A DNA stretch of 64,000 bases from Spirochaetales bacterium. Lineage in GTDB: Bacteria; Spirochaetota; Spirochaetia; DSM-2461. This document shows, piece after piece, positions 53,559-62,079 of this stretch. Under the pieces are notes generated by a model that saw only the letters and a list, made by a program, of their open reading frames with translations, was not told the DNA's origin and did no database searches. The position numbers and the translations under genes were made by a program. How positions within the stretch are numbered: position 1 is the first letter of the stretch; each line of letters starts with the position of its first letter. Location: NCBI GenBank assembly GCA_022360655.1, contig JAKSCK010000270.1, positions 50,574 to 114,573 on the forward strand, in the 5' to 3' direction.

Positions 53559-54929
53559 TTATTGCTCACGAAGAATTTCGGAAATCTCCCAGGACTGACG
53601 GCCCTGTTTGAATCGCAACACATCCCGCCGTTGCACACCGCGGGGGGCTGGGGGTTCTGATTGACCTTCTACGGGTTCAACGGGTCCCCATAACTCATAA
53701 AGTGCTTCAATGCTTCCATCGGGTTGCTCTGTGAGACTGAGATTGACAATGCCCCATGGCCAGACTCCTTCAGGAAGCTCTGGTTTTCCCGCTGCAAGCC
53801 AGTCTTCTGCGCGGGGAAGTTCGCCAATGCGTTCATATCCTTGGCGGACTTTATGAGTGACGTAAATCATATCAACATGACGTTGATCATCCTCTCCCAC
53901 ATGACGGGCAAGGCAGTCATCCATGGCCTGGGAATTGAGGCGATCTATGGCCTCATAGAAGGTTTGGGCCACTTCAAATGGGGCCATGCCCTGGGTGATG
54001 GGTGGACGGAGGGCATTGGTGATGGGACCCCAGGCAAAGAGTCCCGTCACCCCCAAGATGGAGAGAGCCAGGATGATTTTCCATCCCGATTTTCTCAGCC
54101 AGCGGCCTGATTGAAGGATTTTCTCCTGATGTCCCACCTTGTCCTGAGCGGCAATTCTACGCTCTTCTGCTTCTTCTTCAGTGAGAGAATCCAAAAGGTT
54201 GTTCTCTTGCCAATGCTTGGCCAGTTGTTCCCAATCCCCAAGTTGGGGAATGTTCTTTTTCTCTTTCCCAAGAATGGATAACAGAAATTCTTCTGTATGG
54301 TGGGACACACGGGGTTGGAGGCTTGGGAGAGAAGGGAGCACTCCTTGTCGAATGCGCTCTCTTCGTTCCTCACCCCTTTCATCCTGAAAGGGGTCGGTCT
54401 GAGTCAGAACCTGCCAGACCAAACAGGCCAGAGAAAAACTCCAGGCCTCTTCTCCGCGTAAATCGGGGTGATTCCAAAGATCCCAATCTTTGTGATTGGC
54501 ATGATCGGGAGCATGATCACGAACCCAAGCTCCAAGAAGTGGTGGGAGAACAAAAAGCCTACCATCATCACACCATTGAAAGGAGGGGACATACAAACCA
54601 CCTAAGGGCCAGTTCTGCTCTTTGAGGTATTGAAGGGCATGAAGAAGGGTACGGAGAGCTTGGGCGTTGAACTCTTGGCTTTCAAAGGGATGGAGTGTTC
54701 CAATCCATGGACCCAGGGCAAGCATTTGTGCGTCATGCTCAGCAAATTTCTCTATGCCCCAGTTTTCTCTTGTTCCATCAGGAGAAACAAGAATCCCATT
54801 GGATTGGCGTATGGCCACAGTATCGGCAGAGGCAAAACCTCGGCCTGTAACACCAATGGGAAGTCCTAAATAGTGGGTATCATGGATTTGGCATCGCCAT
54901 GCATGGGGATGGATTGTTTGGATGTTCAT
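53559..54929 (-). CDS. protein-kinase-like membrane protein, probably a pseudokinase
   Basis: 456 residues. Residues 90-230 resemble the C-lobe of a Ser/Thr kinase (LRTLLHALQYLKEQNW, GGLYVPSFQWCDDGRLFVLPPLL, EAWSFSLACLVWQVLTQTDPF), but the glycine loop, the catalytic HRD and the DFG motif are not seen. A membrane helix follows at about 283-303 (IILALSILGVTGLFAWGPI), then an NTF2/SnoaL-like C-terminal domain. Probably a sensor or scaffold. A GACCCC-type hairpin lies inside at 54372-54394. Confidence 0.6.
   Translation of the reverse strand: MNIQTIHPHAWRCQIHDTHYLGLPIGVTGRGFASADTVAIRQSNGILVSPDGTRENWGIEKFAEHDAQMLALGPWIGTLHPFESQEFNAQALRTLLHALQYLKEQNWPLGGLYVPSFQWCDDGRLFVLPPLLGAWVRDHAPDHANHKDWDLWNHPDLRGEEAWSFSLACLVWQVLTQTDPFQDERGEERRERIRQGVLPSLPSLQPRVSHHTEEFLLSILGKEKKNIPQLGDWEQLAKHWQENNLLDSLTEEEAEERRIAAQDKVGHQEKILQSGRWLRKSGWKIILALSILGVTGLFAWGPITNALRPPITQGMAPFEVAQTFYEAIDRLNSQAMDDCLARHVGEDDQRHVDMIYVTHKVRQGYERIGELPRAEDWLAAGKPELPEGVWPWGIVNLSLTEQPDGSIEALYELWGPVEPVEGQSEPPAPRGVQRRDVLRFKQGRQSWEISEILREQ
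54372..54394 (-). repeat. GACCCC-type hairpin inside the pseudokinase gene
   Basis: Perfect 10-bp stem ACCCCTTTCA/TGAAAGGGGT with a TCC loop. On the coding strand it begins CGACCCC and encodes DPFQDERG. Confidence 0.45.
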
Positions 54930-55116
54930 GGACAGCCTCTTTTTGGCGGAGTGTTATTGTTTGCCGCCATTGTTGTTTTGGAAACACAGCTTTCACCGTG
55001 AGACATTTCCTTTATCATCAGAAGGATGATCATGGTAAAACCCGATCCATGATACGCCCCTCAGAGGTGATTCGTCCATTCTATGAGTTCAGAGGGGTTG
55101 GCGGAAGGGAGGGGAT

Positions 55117-56586
55117 ATGTCTGTTGTTCTTGGCATCGACAATGGCACGCAGAGCACCAAGGTGCTGTTTTATGATGCGAATAATCATCGCGTTCTTGAA
55201 ATAAAGTCTGCACCTCATGCCTTGGATTCTCGGAAGGACGGCACACGGGAGCAGAAAACCCATTGGTGGATTGATGCCCTGCTTTCCTGCCTCAATCAGG
55301 TGGATTCTTCGTTGAAATCTCAGGTTCAGGCCATGGGTGTTTCGGGTCAGCAGCATGGAATGGTGGCCCTAGATGAGCATGGCCATTCTCTTCTTCCGGT
55401 GAAACTCTGGTGTGATACCTCTACTCAGTTTTGGAGTGAAGAACTCACCAAGAGATTTGGAGGCAGGGAGCGACTCATTCAAGAGTTGGGGAATCCCTTG
55501 GCTGCTGGCTACACGGCGGGTAAGGTGCTCTGGCTCAAGGAAATGCTTCCTCAGGTTTTCTCTTCACTGCGATGGATATTGCTTCCCCACGATTATCTGA
55601 ATTTTTGGCTCACTGGTCGGGTGTCTGCAGAATGGGGTGATGCGTCCGGGACGGGTTTTTTGGACGTTCGCAAACGCTGTTGGCATGAGGGACTTCTTTC
55701 CATGGTGGATTCCAAGCTCATTCAGAAATTTCCACCACTGTTGGAACAGGGGGAGCCAGCTGGTGTGCTCAGTCAGGAAGCGGCCCAATGCACGGGCTTA
55801 CCGCCTGGTATCCCTGTTTCCTCTGGTGGTGGAGATAACATGATGGGAGCTTGGGGAACAGGTACGGTTGAGGATGGTGATTTAACCTTGAGCCTGGGAA
55901 CCAGCGGGACACTTTATGGATACAGTTCCCGTCCTTTTGTGGATGATGATGGTGTACTGGCAGCATTTTGCTCTTCAAGTGGTGGATGGTTGCCTCTGCT
56001 GTGCACCATGAACTGCACAGTGGCAACGGAATTTGCTCGGGAGATGATGGGGGTTGAACTTGATGAGATGGAGAGGTTGGCAACAGCATCCTCTCCAGGG
56101 GCCTCTGGTGTGACGATGCTGCCATTTTTTCATGGTGAGCGGGTTCCAGATCTTCCCCATGGTAAAGCAAGCATTATGGGTTTGGATGCAACTAATACCA
56201 CTCGAGAAAATATTCTTCGGAGTGGGATGGAAGCAGCTGTCTATGGTATGCGGGTTGGGCTTGATCGGTTTCGGGAACTGGGGTACCAACCCAAAGGCAT
56301 TCGGTTGACTGGTGGTGGCTCTCAGAGTCCTTTATGGCGTCAGATGTGTGCGGATATCTTAAAATGCCCCATCTCAGTCCCGCAAATCACAGAATCAGCC
56401 GCCTTTGGGGCCGCACTCCAGGCCTTATGGACTCTAGATGGAGGGGGAGATCTTCCGTCTTTGGTTCAAAAACATGTGCAATTTGATGCAGAGAAGAGCT
56501 GCGAGCCTGTTGATGTTCCGGGATATGATGAGGGTTTTGAGCGCTATCAAATGTGGTTGAATGGCCTCATTCCCTACTACCGTTGA
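55117..56586 (+). CDS. xylB: xylulokinase
   Basis: 489 residues, FGGY kinase. N-terminal phosphate-binding loop LGIDNGTQSTKV, substrate motif VSGQQHGMVALDE, WCDTST, the catalytic SSGGGDNMMGAWGTG (Asp), and ADP-binding IRLTGGGSQSPLWRQM. Phosphorylates D-xylulose; another ketose or polyol is possible. Strong GGGAGGGG ribosome site. No xylA or transporter adjacent. Confidence 0.9.
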   Translation: MSVVLGIDNGTQSTKVLFYDANNHRVLEIKSAPHALDSRKDGTREQKTHWWIDALLSCLNQVDSSLKSQVQAMGVSGQQHGMVALDEHGHSLLPVKLWCDTSTQFWSEELTKRFGGRERLIQELGNPLAAGYTAGKVLWLKEMLPQVFSSLRWILLPHDYLNFWLTGRVSAEWGDASGTGFLDVRKRCWHEGLLSMVDSKLIQKFPPLLEQGEPAGVLSQEAAQCTGLPPGIPVSSGGGDNMMGAWGTGTVEDGDLTLSLGTSGTLYGYSSRPFVDDDGVLAAFCSSSGGWLPLLCTMNCTVATEFAREMMGVELDEMERLATASSPGASGVTMLPFFHGERVPDLPHGKASIMGLDATNTTRENILRSGMEAAVYGMRVGLDRFRELGYQPKGIRLTGGGSQSPLWRQMCADILKCPISVPQITESAAFGAALQALWTLDGGGDLPSLVQKHVQFDAEKSCEPVDVPGYDEGFERYQMWLNGLIPYYR

Positions 56587-56915
56587 TGGGAGCTCTTTGA
56601 TTCAAGTAATGATCTTTTCTCATGTTGAAGTTTTTCTGGTTTGTGAATAAAGATTGCCATTGCACTTTTTAAGAATGATGGATTTTGTGGGGAAGATGCC
56701 GATATTCAGTATATGGATTCAGTCTGACTTCTTTGAATAGGCTTGTGTAACACATTATCAAAGATGTTGTTGTACAGAATTGGAAGAGATGAAATAGCCA
56801 TGGAGCTTTATCATTTCATAAAAAAGAAGTTATTTGTTTAAATATATATATTTATTTAGAATTATTTGGAAAATATGATGATCAAATAGAGGATCAGAAT
56901 GGAGATTCAAAAGGA
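56587..56915. other. 329-base gap, very AT-rich at 56800-56900
   Basis: No gene. It contains an ATATATATATTTATTTAG tract near 56842 and reads like a promoter region for the GGDEF gene, though no clean -35/-10 pair stands out. Confidence 0.5.
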
Positions 56916-56942
56916 ATGAAAACCATGGTGCAGAATCTGTGA
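56916..56942 (+). CDS. 8-codon upstream reading frame, possible leader peptide
   Basis: ATG at 56916 with AAAAGGA upstream encodes MKTMVQNL and stops at TGA 56940-56942, overlapping the GTG start of the GGDEF protein (GTGA). The GGDEF start has no ribosome site of its own, so re-initiation after this short frame is a reasonable model. Confidence 0.45.
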   Translation: MKTMVQNL

Positions 56943-59566
56943 ACCATCCCTTGGCTTCTGTTGCGGTGAAAGAAGGAAGTATCGAAAATCTGATTCACCT
57001 TTCACAAAATATTGTGGATGTTCGTGAATTTCTCTTTCAGCCCAGCTTGAATGGGCCCTTAGGAAAATGGATTGGTGTTGTTCCATCATTCCCAGAGGAA
57101 AAACTCCCTACAGGGGTTTTAGAGTCGGGATTCATGGAGCGTGTGTTTGGGAAAAAAGCCCCACGTGTTCGCCAGGTTCTTCAAAGCCATGGATTTTTAT
57201 CAGCCCAACATGATGTTCTCACATGGCGTTTTCGTCGTTCTCTTCCTGAGGAATTTGAACTGGGATTAGGCTCTATTGATCATCAGGTTTTTCGTCGACT
57301 CGATGCCCAGTTATGGAAGCCTTTTACTTTTGAGCAGGGGGGAGAAGAATTCCTTTCTTTTCTTGATGGAAAATGGGCGGAAGATTCAACAGATTTTGCA
57401 CGGACCCCAACAGAGCGCTGGTTTCGTCAAGGTGCGCATCTTGTCGCGGTGCGTTTTCATTCTCCTCCTTCCGGAGAACTTCTTGAACTCCTGAATGTCA
57501 AATTGCGAATGATTCGAGAAGAGGAACTTTTAGAAGAATTTCGCATCATCACCTCTTCCGGAACGGATACGGCCTCCTGGCGCCGAGAAAGCAACCGACA
57601 AAAGTATTTTTTTGATGTTGCAGAAGGATTGTTGAAAAGCGCCCGTTATGTTCTTGATCTCAAGTCCTGCGAACTCAGTGTTTACTCCGAAGGGGATGAG
57701 TCTCTTTACATTGCTGGAACTTTAAGTGTGACCTTTCCACGGGATATGGCACCTCATTCTGCATTTGAATCCAGTCCACGCCGATTCGGTTTTGTGAAAA
57801 ATGATAAAGTGGAGTTTTGCATCAATGATGCTGCTTTACGGACTGCGGCCACATTGGATGATTCCTACTTTTTGTCACTTCGGTTGGAGAGTTGGAGTCC
57901 TGGAGCGGCCAATCCTCAATTCAATCCTTTGGCAGACCGTTTTTTTCGAATGCTGTTGGATGCACTTTCCAAACTTGTGGATGGGGTGCTTCCCATCATG
58001 CGTCGGGAGAAGACTTTAAACGATCTTCGTTGGCGCTCTTTTTTGGACATTGTTCGCCTTCAGGGCAGGGAACGTGGGGAAAATCTGCATCTGATTCTAT
58101 CGGATATTTTGGTTTTATTGAAAAGATTCTTTCATCTAGAGCAGTTTTATTTATTTACAGAAGATAGAGATGTCGCGGCAATGCTTCAGTATTTTGCTCA
58201 AGAAGCTTCCCAATCCTCCCTGTACACCATTCTCGAAAAACCTCTCACACCGGGGCGCATGCTGCGGGAGCAGTTTGTGATGATGCCGGTTCGGAAAAGT
58301 TCTGGGAGCCAAACGAATCTCTATTTCACTCTTCCTGGGGCTTCTCCTTCTTCCTCTACTGATGTGAAAGCCTATCAAGAAGGAACGGCCCTCCGAAACA
58401 TTTTGAACAAGAGTCACATAGGTGGAAAACCCATTGGAGAAGTTCTGTTCTTTCTCATCACAGAATGCCTTTCTGTGAATCCTCGGGAGGCCATGAAAAA
58501 CCTTCGCAGGCGCCTAGATGTGAAGAATGGGGGAAAGGATTTACTTGAGCTTGAGGCCTTTGGTAGCACTCTTTTGCAGAGAAGCTCCCGTGTCTTTGAT
58601 TTGTTTGGAATCTTGAGTGACAACCTAGAATCGGGTTTGGCCTACATGCGTGGACGCCGGGATAATTTAACCGGACTTTATAATCGCCTGTATTTTAAGA
58701 CCTGTCTTTTACAGAATTTCCTCATTCCAGGGCGGAGTATAGGTCTGATGTTCTTGGACATGGATCATTTTAAGATTTTCAATGATTCGGTGAGTCATGA
58801 CTTTGGAGATAAGCTTCTGATGGCCTTATCTGAGAGGATGAGGGAGGCTTTACGACCCCTGGGAGGGGAGGGTTTAGCAGGACGATTTGGTGGTGATGAA
58901 TTTTGCCTCAGTGTCATGAATCGGGATATTGCCACCTTTGAGCATCTTGCCACTCAAGTCTTTCAAGCCATCACATGTCCAGCTCTTGAAGTGGAATTTT
59001 GTGTGGGAGAACATCAGGACACGCATGATCTTTCCATCAATCTTATTGGCTTCCTGCATCGACTCATTCGTCCGGACATCGGGAGCAGACAGGCCTCCAG
59101 AACCGAATTCCGGGATAAACCAGGACAGAAACCTCAAGAACGGGTGATGGATATCTGGCGGCACTATCATCTGATGAATGGGAAAAGCCTCCCTCAGAAT
59201 GGTAAAGGTATCCCTGCTGAGCGTGTGGTGACCGATTTGGTCACCTCTATAGAAGACAAAATCTTGTACAATCAAATGCTGAAAACCGTGGATGATGAGT
59301 TCCGGGAATTGATTCGAATGTTTGTGATTCTCCAATTAAAGAATTGGCGAACTGGAGATATTCGGAAGCGAATGGGGCAACAATTCCAAACTTCTGGTTT
59401 TCAAAGAGAAATTTCATTGAAGGTTAGTGCTGGATTGGCCCATAGTGGAGAGGATCGACTGCGTTCGGTGGACTCTCTGTTTAAGGCCGCAGATGACCGT
59501 TCCTATTTGGCAAAACAGAATGGGAGAAATCGCTTAGTGGGAGTGGATGGGCTTCGTCTTGCCTAA
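56939..59566 (+). CDS. diguanylate cyclase (GGDEF) with an internal insertion
   Basis: 875 residues from GTG 56939. The first 570 residues match no domain I recognise; there are no membrane helices. The GGDEF domain starts at DNLTGLYNRLYFKT (about 575) with FLDMDHFKIFND and an intact RFGGDEF (about 648-654). The closing block SLKVSAGLAHSGEDR...LFKAADDRSYLAKQNGRNR comes about 175 residues later instead of about 55, so some 120 residues (about 690-815) interrupt the fold. Expected product is cyclic di-GMP. Ends with a 4-base overlap with the convergent SGNH gene. Confidence 0.85.
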   Translation: MNHPLASVAVKEGSIENLIHLSQNIVDVREFLFQPSLNGPLGKWIGVVPSFPEEKLPTGVLESGFMERVFGKKAPRVRQVLQSHGFLSAQHDVLTWRFRRSLPEEFELGLGSIDHQVFRRLDAQLWKPFTFEQGGEEFLSFLDGKWAEDSTDFARTPTERWFRQGAHLVAVRFHSPPSGELLELLNVKLRMIREEELLEEFRIITSSGTDTASWRRESNRQKYFFDVAEGLLKSARYVLDLKSCELSVYSEGDESLYIAGTLSVTFPRDMAPHSAFESSPRRFGFVKNDKVEFCINDAALRTAATLDDSYFLSLRLESWSPGAANPQFNPLADRFFRMLLDALSKLVDGVLPIMRREKTLNDLRWRSFLDIVRLQGRERGENLHLILSDILVLLKRFFHLEQFYLFTEDRDVAAMLQYFAQEASQSSLYTILEKPLTPGRMLREQFVMMPVRKSSGSQTNLYFTLPGASPSSSTDVKAYQEGTALRNILNKSHIGGKPIGEVLFFLITECLSVNPREAMKNLRRRLDVKNGGKDLLELEAFGSTLLQRSSRVFDLFGILSDNLESGLAYMRGRRDNLTGLYNRLYFKTCLLQNFLIPGRSIGLMFLDMDHFKIFNDSVSHDFGDKLLMALSERMREALRPLGGEGLAGRFGGDEFCLSVMNRDIATFEHLATQVFQAITCPALEVEFCVGEHQDTHDLSINLIGFLHRLIRPDIGSRQASRTEFRDKPGQKPQERVMDIWRHYHLMNGKSLPQNGKGIPAERVVTDLVTSIEDKILYNQMLKTVDDEFRELIRMFVILQLKNWRTGDIRKRMGQQFQTSGFQREISLKVSAGLAHSGEDRLRSVDSLFKAADDRSYLAKQNGRNRLVGVDGLRLA

Positions 59567-60285
59567 TGGGATGAGGTTATTCGGAGTATTTTTTCAATGC
59601 CCTCCGAGAGCAGATTCCCCATGATTTTTGCTCCTGTTTCATTCAGGTGCGCTCCATCCATGGTGAGCAAAAGTTGCCGTTCTTGGCACAGTTTGGCCGT
59701 TCCTCCCTCTCTTCTCATGCGTCTTTTGTCCAAGATGAAATCCTGGGGATGAGGAAACAGCCAATCTGATGCTTGTTCCCTTCTTTGGAGCTGTTTTTCA
59801 AATTCCAAAGCAACATCCACAAGAACTGTGTTGGGCCGTTGACTGAGAATTCGGATTTGATGATTCAATACCATGCGCTGTGGATTGGGAGGAAGAGCAA
59901 GGTTTTCTCCAAGAGGCGGAATGGTGAGAAGCACAAGTTGGTATCCTCGTTCCTGAGCTTTGTTGAGCAACTGTTTGTAGAAAAACGCAAATTGCTGAGG
60001 TTGGGGGGTGGGACGACTCCCGGAATCAATCATCGCTCCAACAGCCTGAGCCCATTCTGAGCTACGTGATCCAACATGGGGAAGGAGGACATCATTGGCC
60101 CCAATTTCCACCACAAGGATTTGGGTGTCTTTGGGTTCTTGGTGGGCCTGAAATCGATCCAGTGCCCCCAGCAAAGTATCTCCATCTTTTCCATCGATGG
60201 AAACGGCGTAGTGTGGTGCAAGGAAGCCTGTGTATGGAATTCCAAGGTTCCCTGCTGTGAGGCTGTCTCCAAGAATGTGAATCAT
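59563..60285 (-). CDS. SGNH/GDSL hydrolase
   Basis: 240 residues from ATG 60285. The alternative ATG at 60348 would add 21 residues that look partly hydrophobic. Block I ILGDSLTAG (Ser nucleophile about 8), block III GANDVLLPHVG, block V DGAHLNETG (Asp and His). It probably cleaves an ester (TAP/lysophospholipase-like). No secretion signal with the chosen start. Divergent from the HAD gene at 60366. Confidence 0.82.
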   Translation of the reverse strand: MIHILGDSLTAGNLGIPYTGFLAPHYAVSIDGKDGDTLLGALDRFQAHQEPKDTQILVVEIGANDVLLPHVGSRSSEWAQAVGAMIDSGSRPTPQPQQFAFFYKQLLNKAQERGYQLVLLTIPPLGENLALPPNPQRMVLNHQIRILSQRPNTVLVDVALEFEKQLQRREQASDWLFPHPQDFILDKRRMRREGGTAKLCQERQLLLTMDGAHLNETGAKIMGNLLSEGIEKILRITSSH

Positions 60286-60365
60286 GGCAAGAAGTATAAT
60301 GAGTCCCCCCCTCTCTGTCTGGAATGGGAGAGGCAGAATCCTCTTCATACCCTATACTGGGGAAC

Positions 60366-61010
60366 ATGATTCAAGGTGTGATTTTTGATATGGATGGCGT
60401 TCTTGCCGATTCAGAAGAATTCATTTGCGAGGCCGCGATTCGGATGTTTGCGGAGCATGGGGTGAAGGCTCTTCCGGAAGATTTTGTTCCCTGGGTGGGG
60501 ACGGGAGAAAACAGTTATTTGGGAAATGTGGCTTCTCAATACAATTTTTCCATTGATTTGGAACGAGACAAGGCTCGAACCTATGAGATTTATGGAGAGA
60601 TTATTCACGGGCGATTGCAAGAACTTCCCGGAGCCAAGCTCTTTGTTGAGCATTGTCGGTCTCTTGGGTTAAAGACAGCCTTGGCCACCAGTGCGGATTA
60701 CAGAAAAATGGTGGATACACTTCAAGAGATTTCGCTTCCTGTGGATTGCTTTGATGCCGCTGTGAATGGTTTGGATGTGGAGCGTCGAAAACCCCATCCG
60801 GATATCTTTTTGGAAGCAGCGGAGCGCATTGGCCTCCCTCCTGAGAACTGTGTTGTGGTAGAGGATTCAGTGAGTGGCTTAGCCGCAGGAAAAGCCGCTG
60901 GGTGCCGTGTGTTGGGCCTCACCACCACTAACACGGCTCAAGCCATGGAAGAGGCGGATTGGATTGCTCCTAATCTGTCTCAAGTCCCATCAGAAGTTTT
61001 GAATTGGTGA
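60366..61010 (+). CDS. HAD phosphatase/phosphoglucomutase-like (beta-PGM family)
   Basis: 214 residues from ATG 60366. Motif I IFDMDGVLADSEE (Asp nucleophile plus the Asp that acts as acid/base), C1 helical cap, motif II LATSA, motif III VERRKPHPDIFLEAA, motif IV VVVEDSVSGLAAGKAAG. Sub-family members dephosphorylate sugar phosphates or are beta-phosphoglucomutases; no choice is possible here. Followed by a hairpin at 61031-61058. Confidence 0.87.
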   Translation: MIQGVIFDMDGVLADSEEFICEAAIRMFAEHGVKALPEDFVPWVGTGENSYLGNVASQYNFSIDLERDKARTYEIYGEIIHGRLQELPGAKLFVEHCRSLGLKTALATSADYRKMVDTLQEISLPVDCFDAAVNGLDVERRKPHPDIFLEAAERIGLPPENCVVVEDSVSGLAAGKAAGCRVLGLTTTNTAQAMEEADWIAPNLSQVPSEVLNW

Positions 61011-61030
61011 TGTTCCCTGGAAATGAACTT

Positions 61031-61058
61031 CTTATTGCCCATTTTTTTGGGCAATAAG
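61031..61058. terminator. hairpin after the HAD gene
   Basis: CTTATTGCCCA (61031-61041), six T loop, TGGGCAATAAG (61048-61058). There is no T run after it. A second small hairpin ATCGATT-TTT-AATCGAT follows at 61068-61084. Confidence 0.5.
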
Positions 61059-61204
61059 GAAATATATATCGATTTTTAATCGATAATTAAAGAACGATAG
61101 TTTTAATTCCTTCTGACTGTTCAGTATTTTGGTGGTATTACCTCGACAGTATAGAGGGGATGGAATAGGATCAGTTCTATTCTCATACTCATTGGAGAGA
61201 CTTC

Positions 61205-62020
61205 ATGCTTTCTTTTTCTTCTTATTTCATCTCCATGACCCTTTATGTTCTCATTCTTATTCTTCTGACTGAAGTGGCACGACGTTCCGTGCTTTTTGGT
61301 TTTGCAATGAACATTGGTTTTATTGTACTGCTCTTTTTCAGCAAGAACGTGGAAGGATGGTTTCGTTGGGCCAAGGATTTATCGGTTCTCATTCCCATGC
61401 TTGTTGTGCATGCAGGACGATTTTCTTCACTCAAGAATCGACAGGATTCCCTTGGAAAGTTCCTCACAGGTCCGAAGGTTCTTGGTTTCTTATGGGTGAT
61501 TCTGGCCCTCAATATCTTTGAGGCCTCTCTCAAAGATTTAATGCTGGGCAATACTTTTAATGGCCTCTGCGGCTTTGTGATGATTGCCTGCATACCCATG
61601 AGTCTCAAGCGAAGCTGGCGGTTTGATCGCAAAGACAAGCATATTCTTGTGGCTGATTTGTCCCTGGCTTGGTGTTTGCTGTACACCACATGGAACGCGG
61701 CCTTTGTGTATGCTGAAAGCCCTGCCTATGTGGCCTCTTCTCTCTGCATTCTTCTTGTTCCAGAAATCTATAATGCCATTTCCATTCGACGAGGTGGTGG
61801 CAACATGTGGTTGCATGCCCGAATCTACACCTTGATGATTCATGTATCGATTCGATCTTTTGCAGATGTGTTCACTCCATATATGGATGCTAGTGCATGG
61901 TTCAACCCGGTGGTACGAGATGTGTGGGGTCTGGTAAACTTCATTCTCATGGCCGCCTATGCTGTTTACTGGTTCCTTCCCCGAAATAAGGAAGAAAGGA
62001 CTGGTCTCGTAACCGCTTAG
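61205..62020 (+). CDS. multi-pass membrane protein of unknown function
   Basis: 271 residues, 7-8 hydrophobic segments, GGAGAG before ATG 61205. A conserved-looking patch WCLLYTTWNAAFVYAES and LVPEIYNAIS suggests a real family (possibly DUF5692, from memory only). Charged turns EVARRS and RSWRFDRKDKH fall between helices. It precedes lgt by 60 bases on the same strand. No function inferred. Confidence 0.7.
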   Translation: MLSFSSYFISMTLYVLILILLTEVARRSVLFGFAMNIGFIVLLFFSKNVEGWFRWAKDLSVLIPMLVVHAGRFSSLKNRQDSLGKFLTGPKVLGFLWVILALNIFEASLKDLMLGNTFNGLCGFVMIACIPMSLKRSWRFDRKDKHILVADLSLAWCLLYTTWNAAFVYAESPAYVASSLCILLVPEIYNAISIRRGGGNMWLHARIYTLMIHVSIRSFADVFTPYMDASAWFNPVVRDVWGLVNFILMAAYAVYWFLPRNKEERTGLVTA

Positions 62021-62079
62021 GTGTCCATTCCCTGATTGGCGGGGCATAATAACCCCGCCAAGGTTTCAAGGAGGACGTA

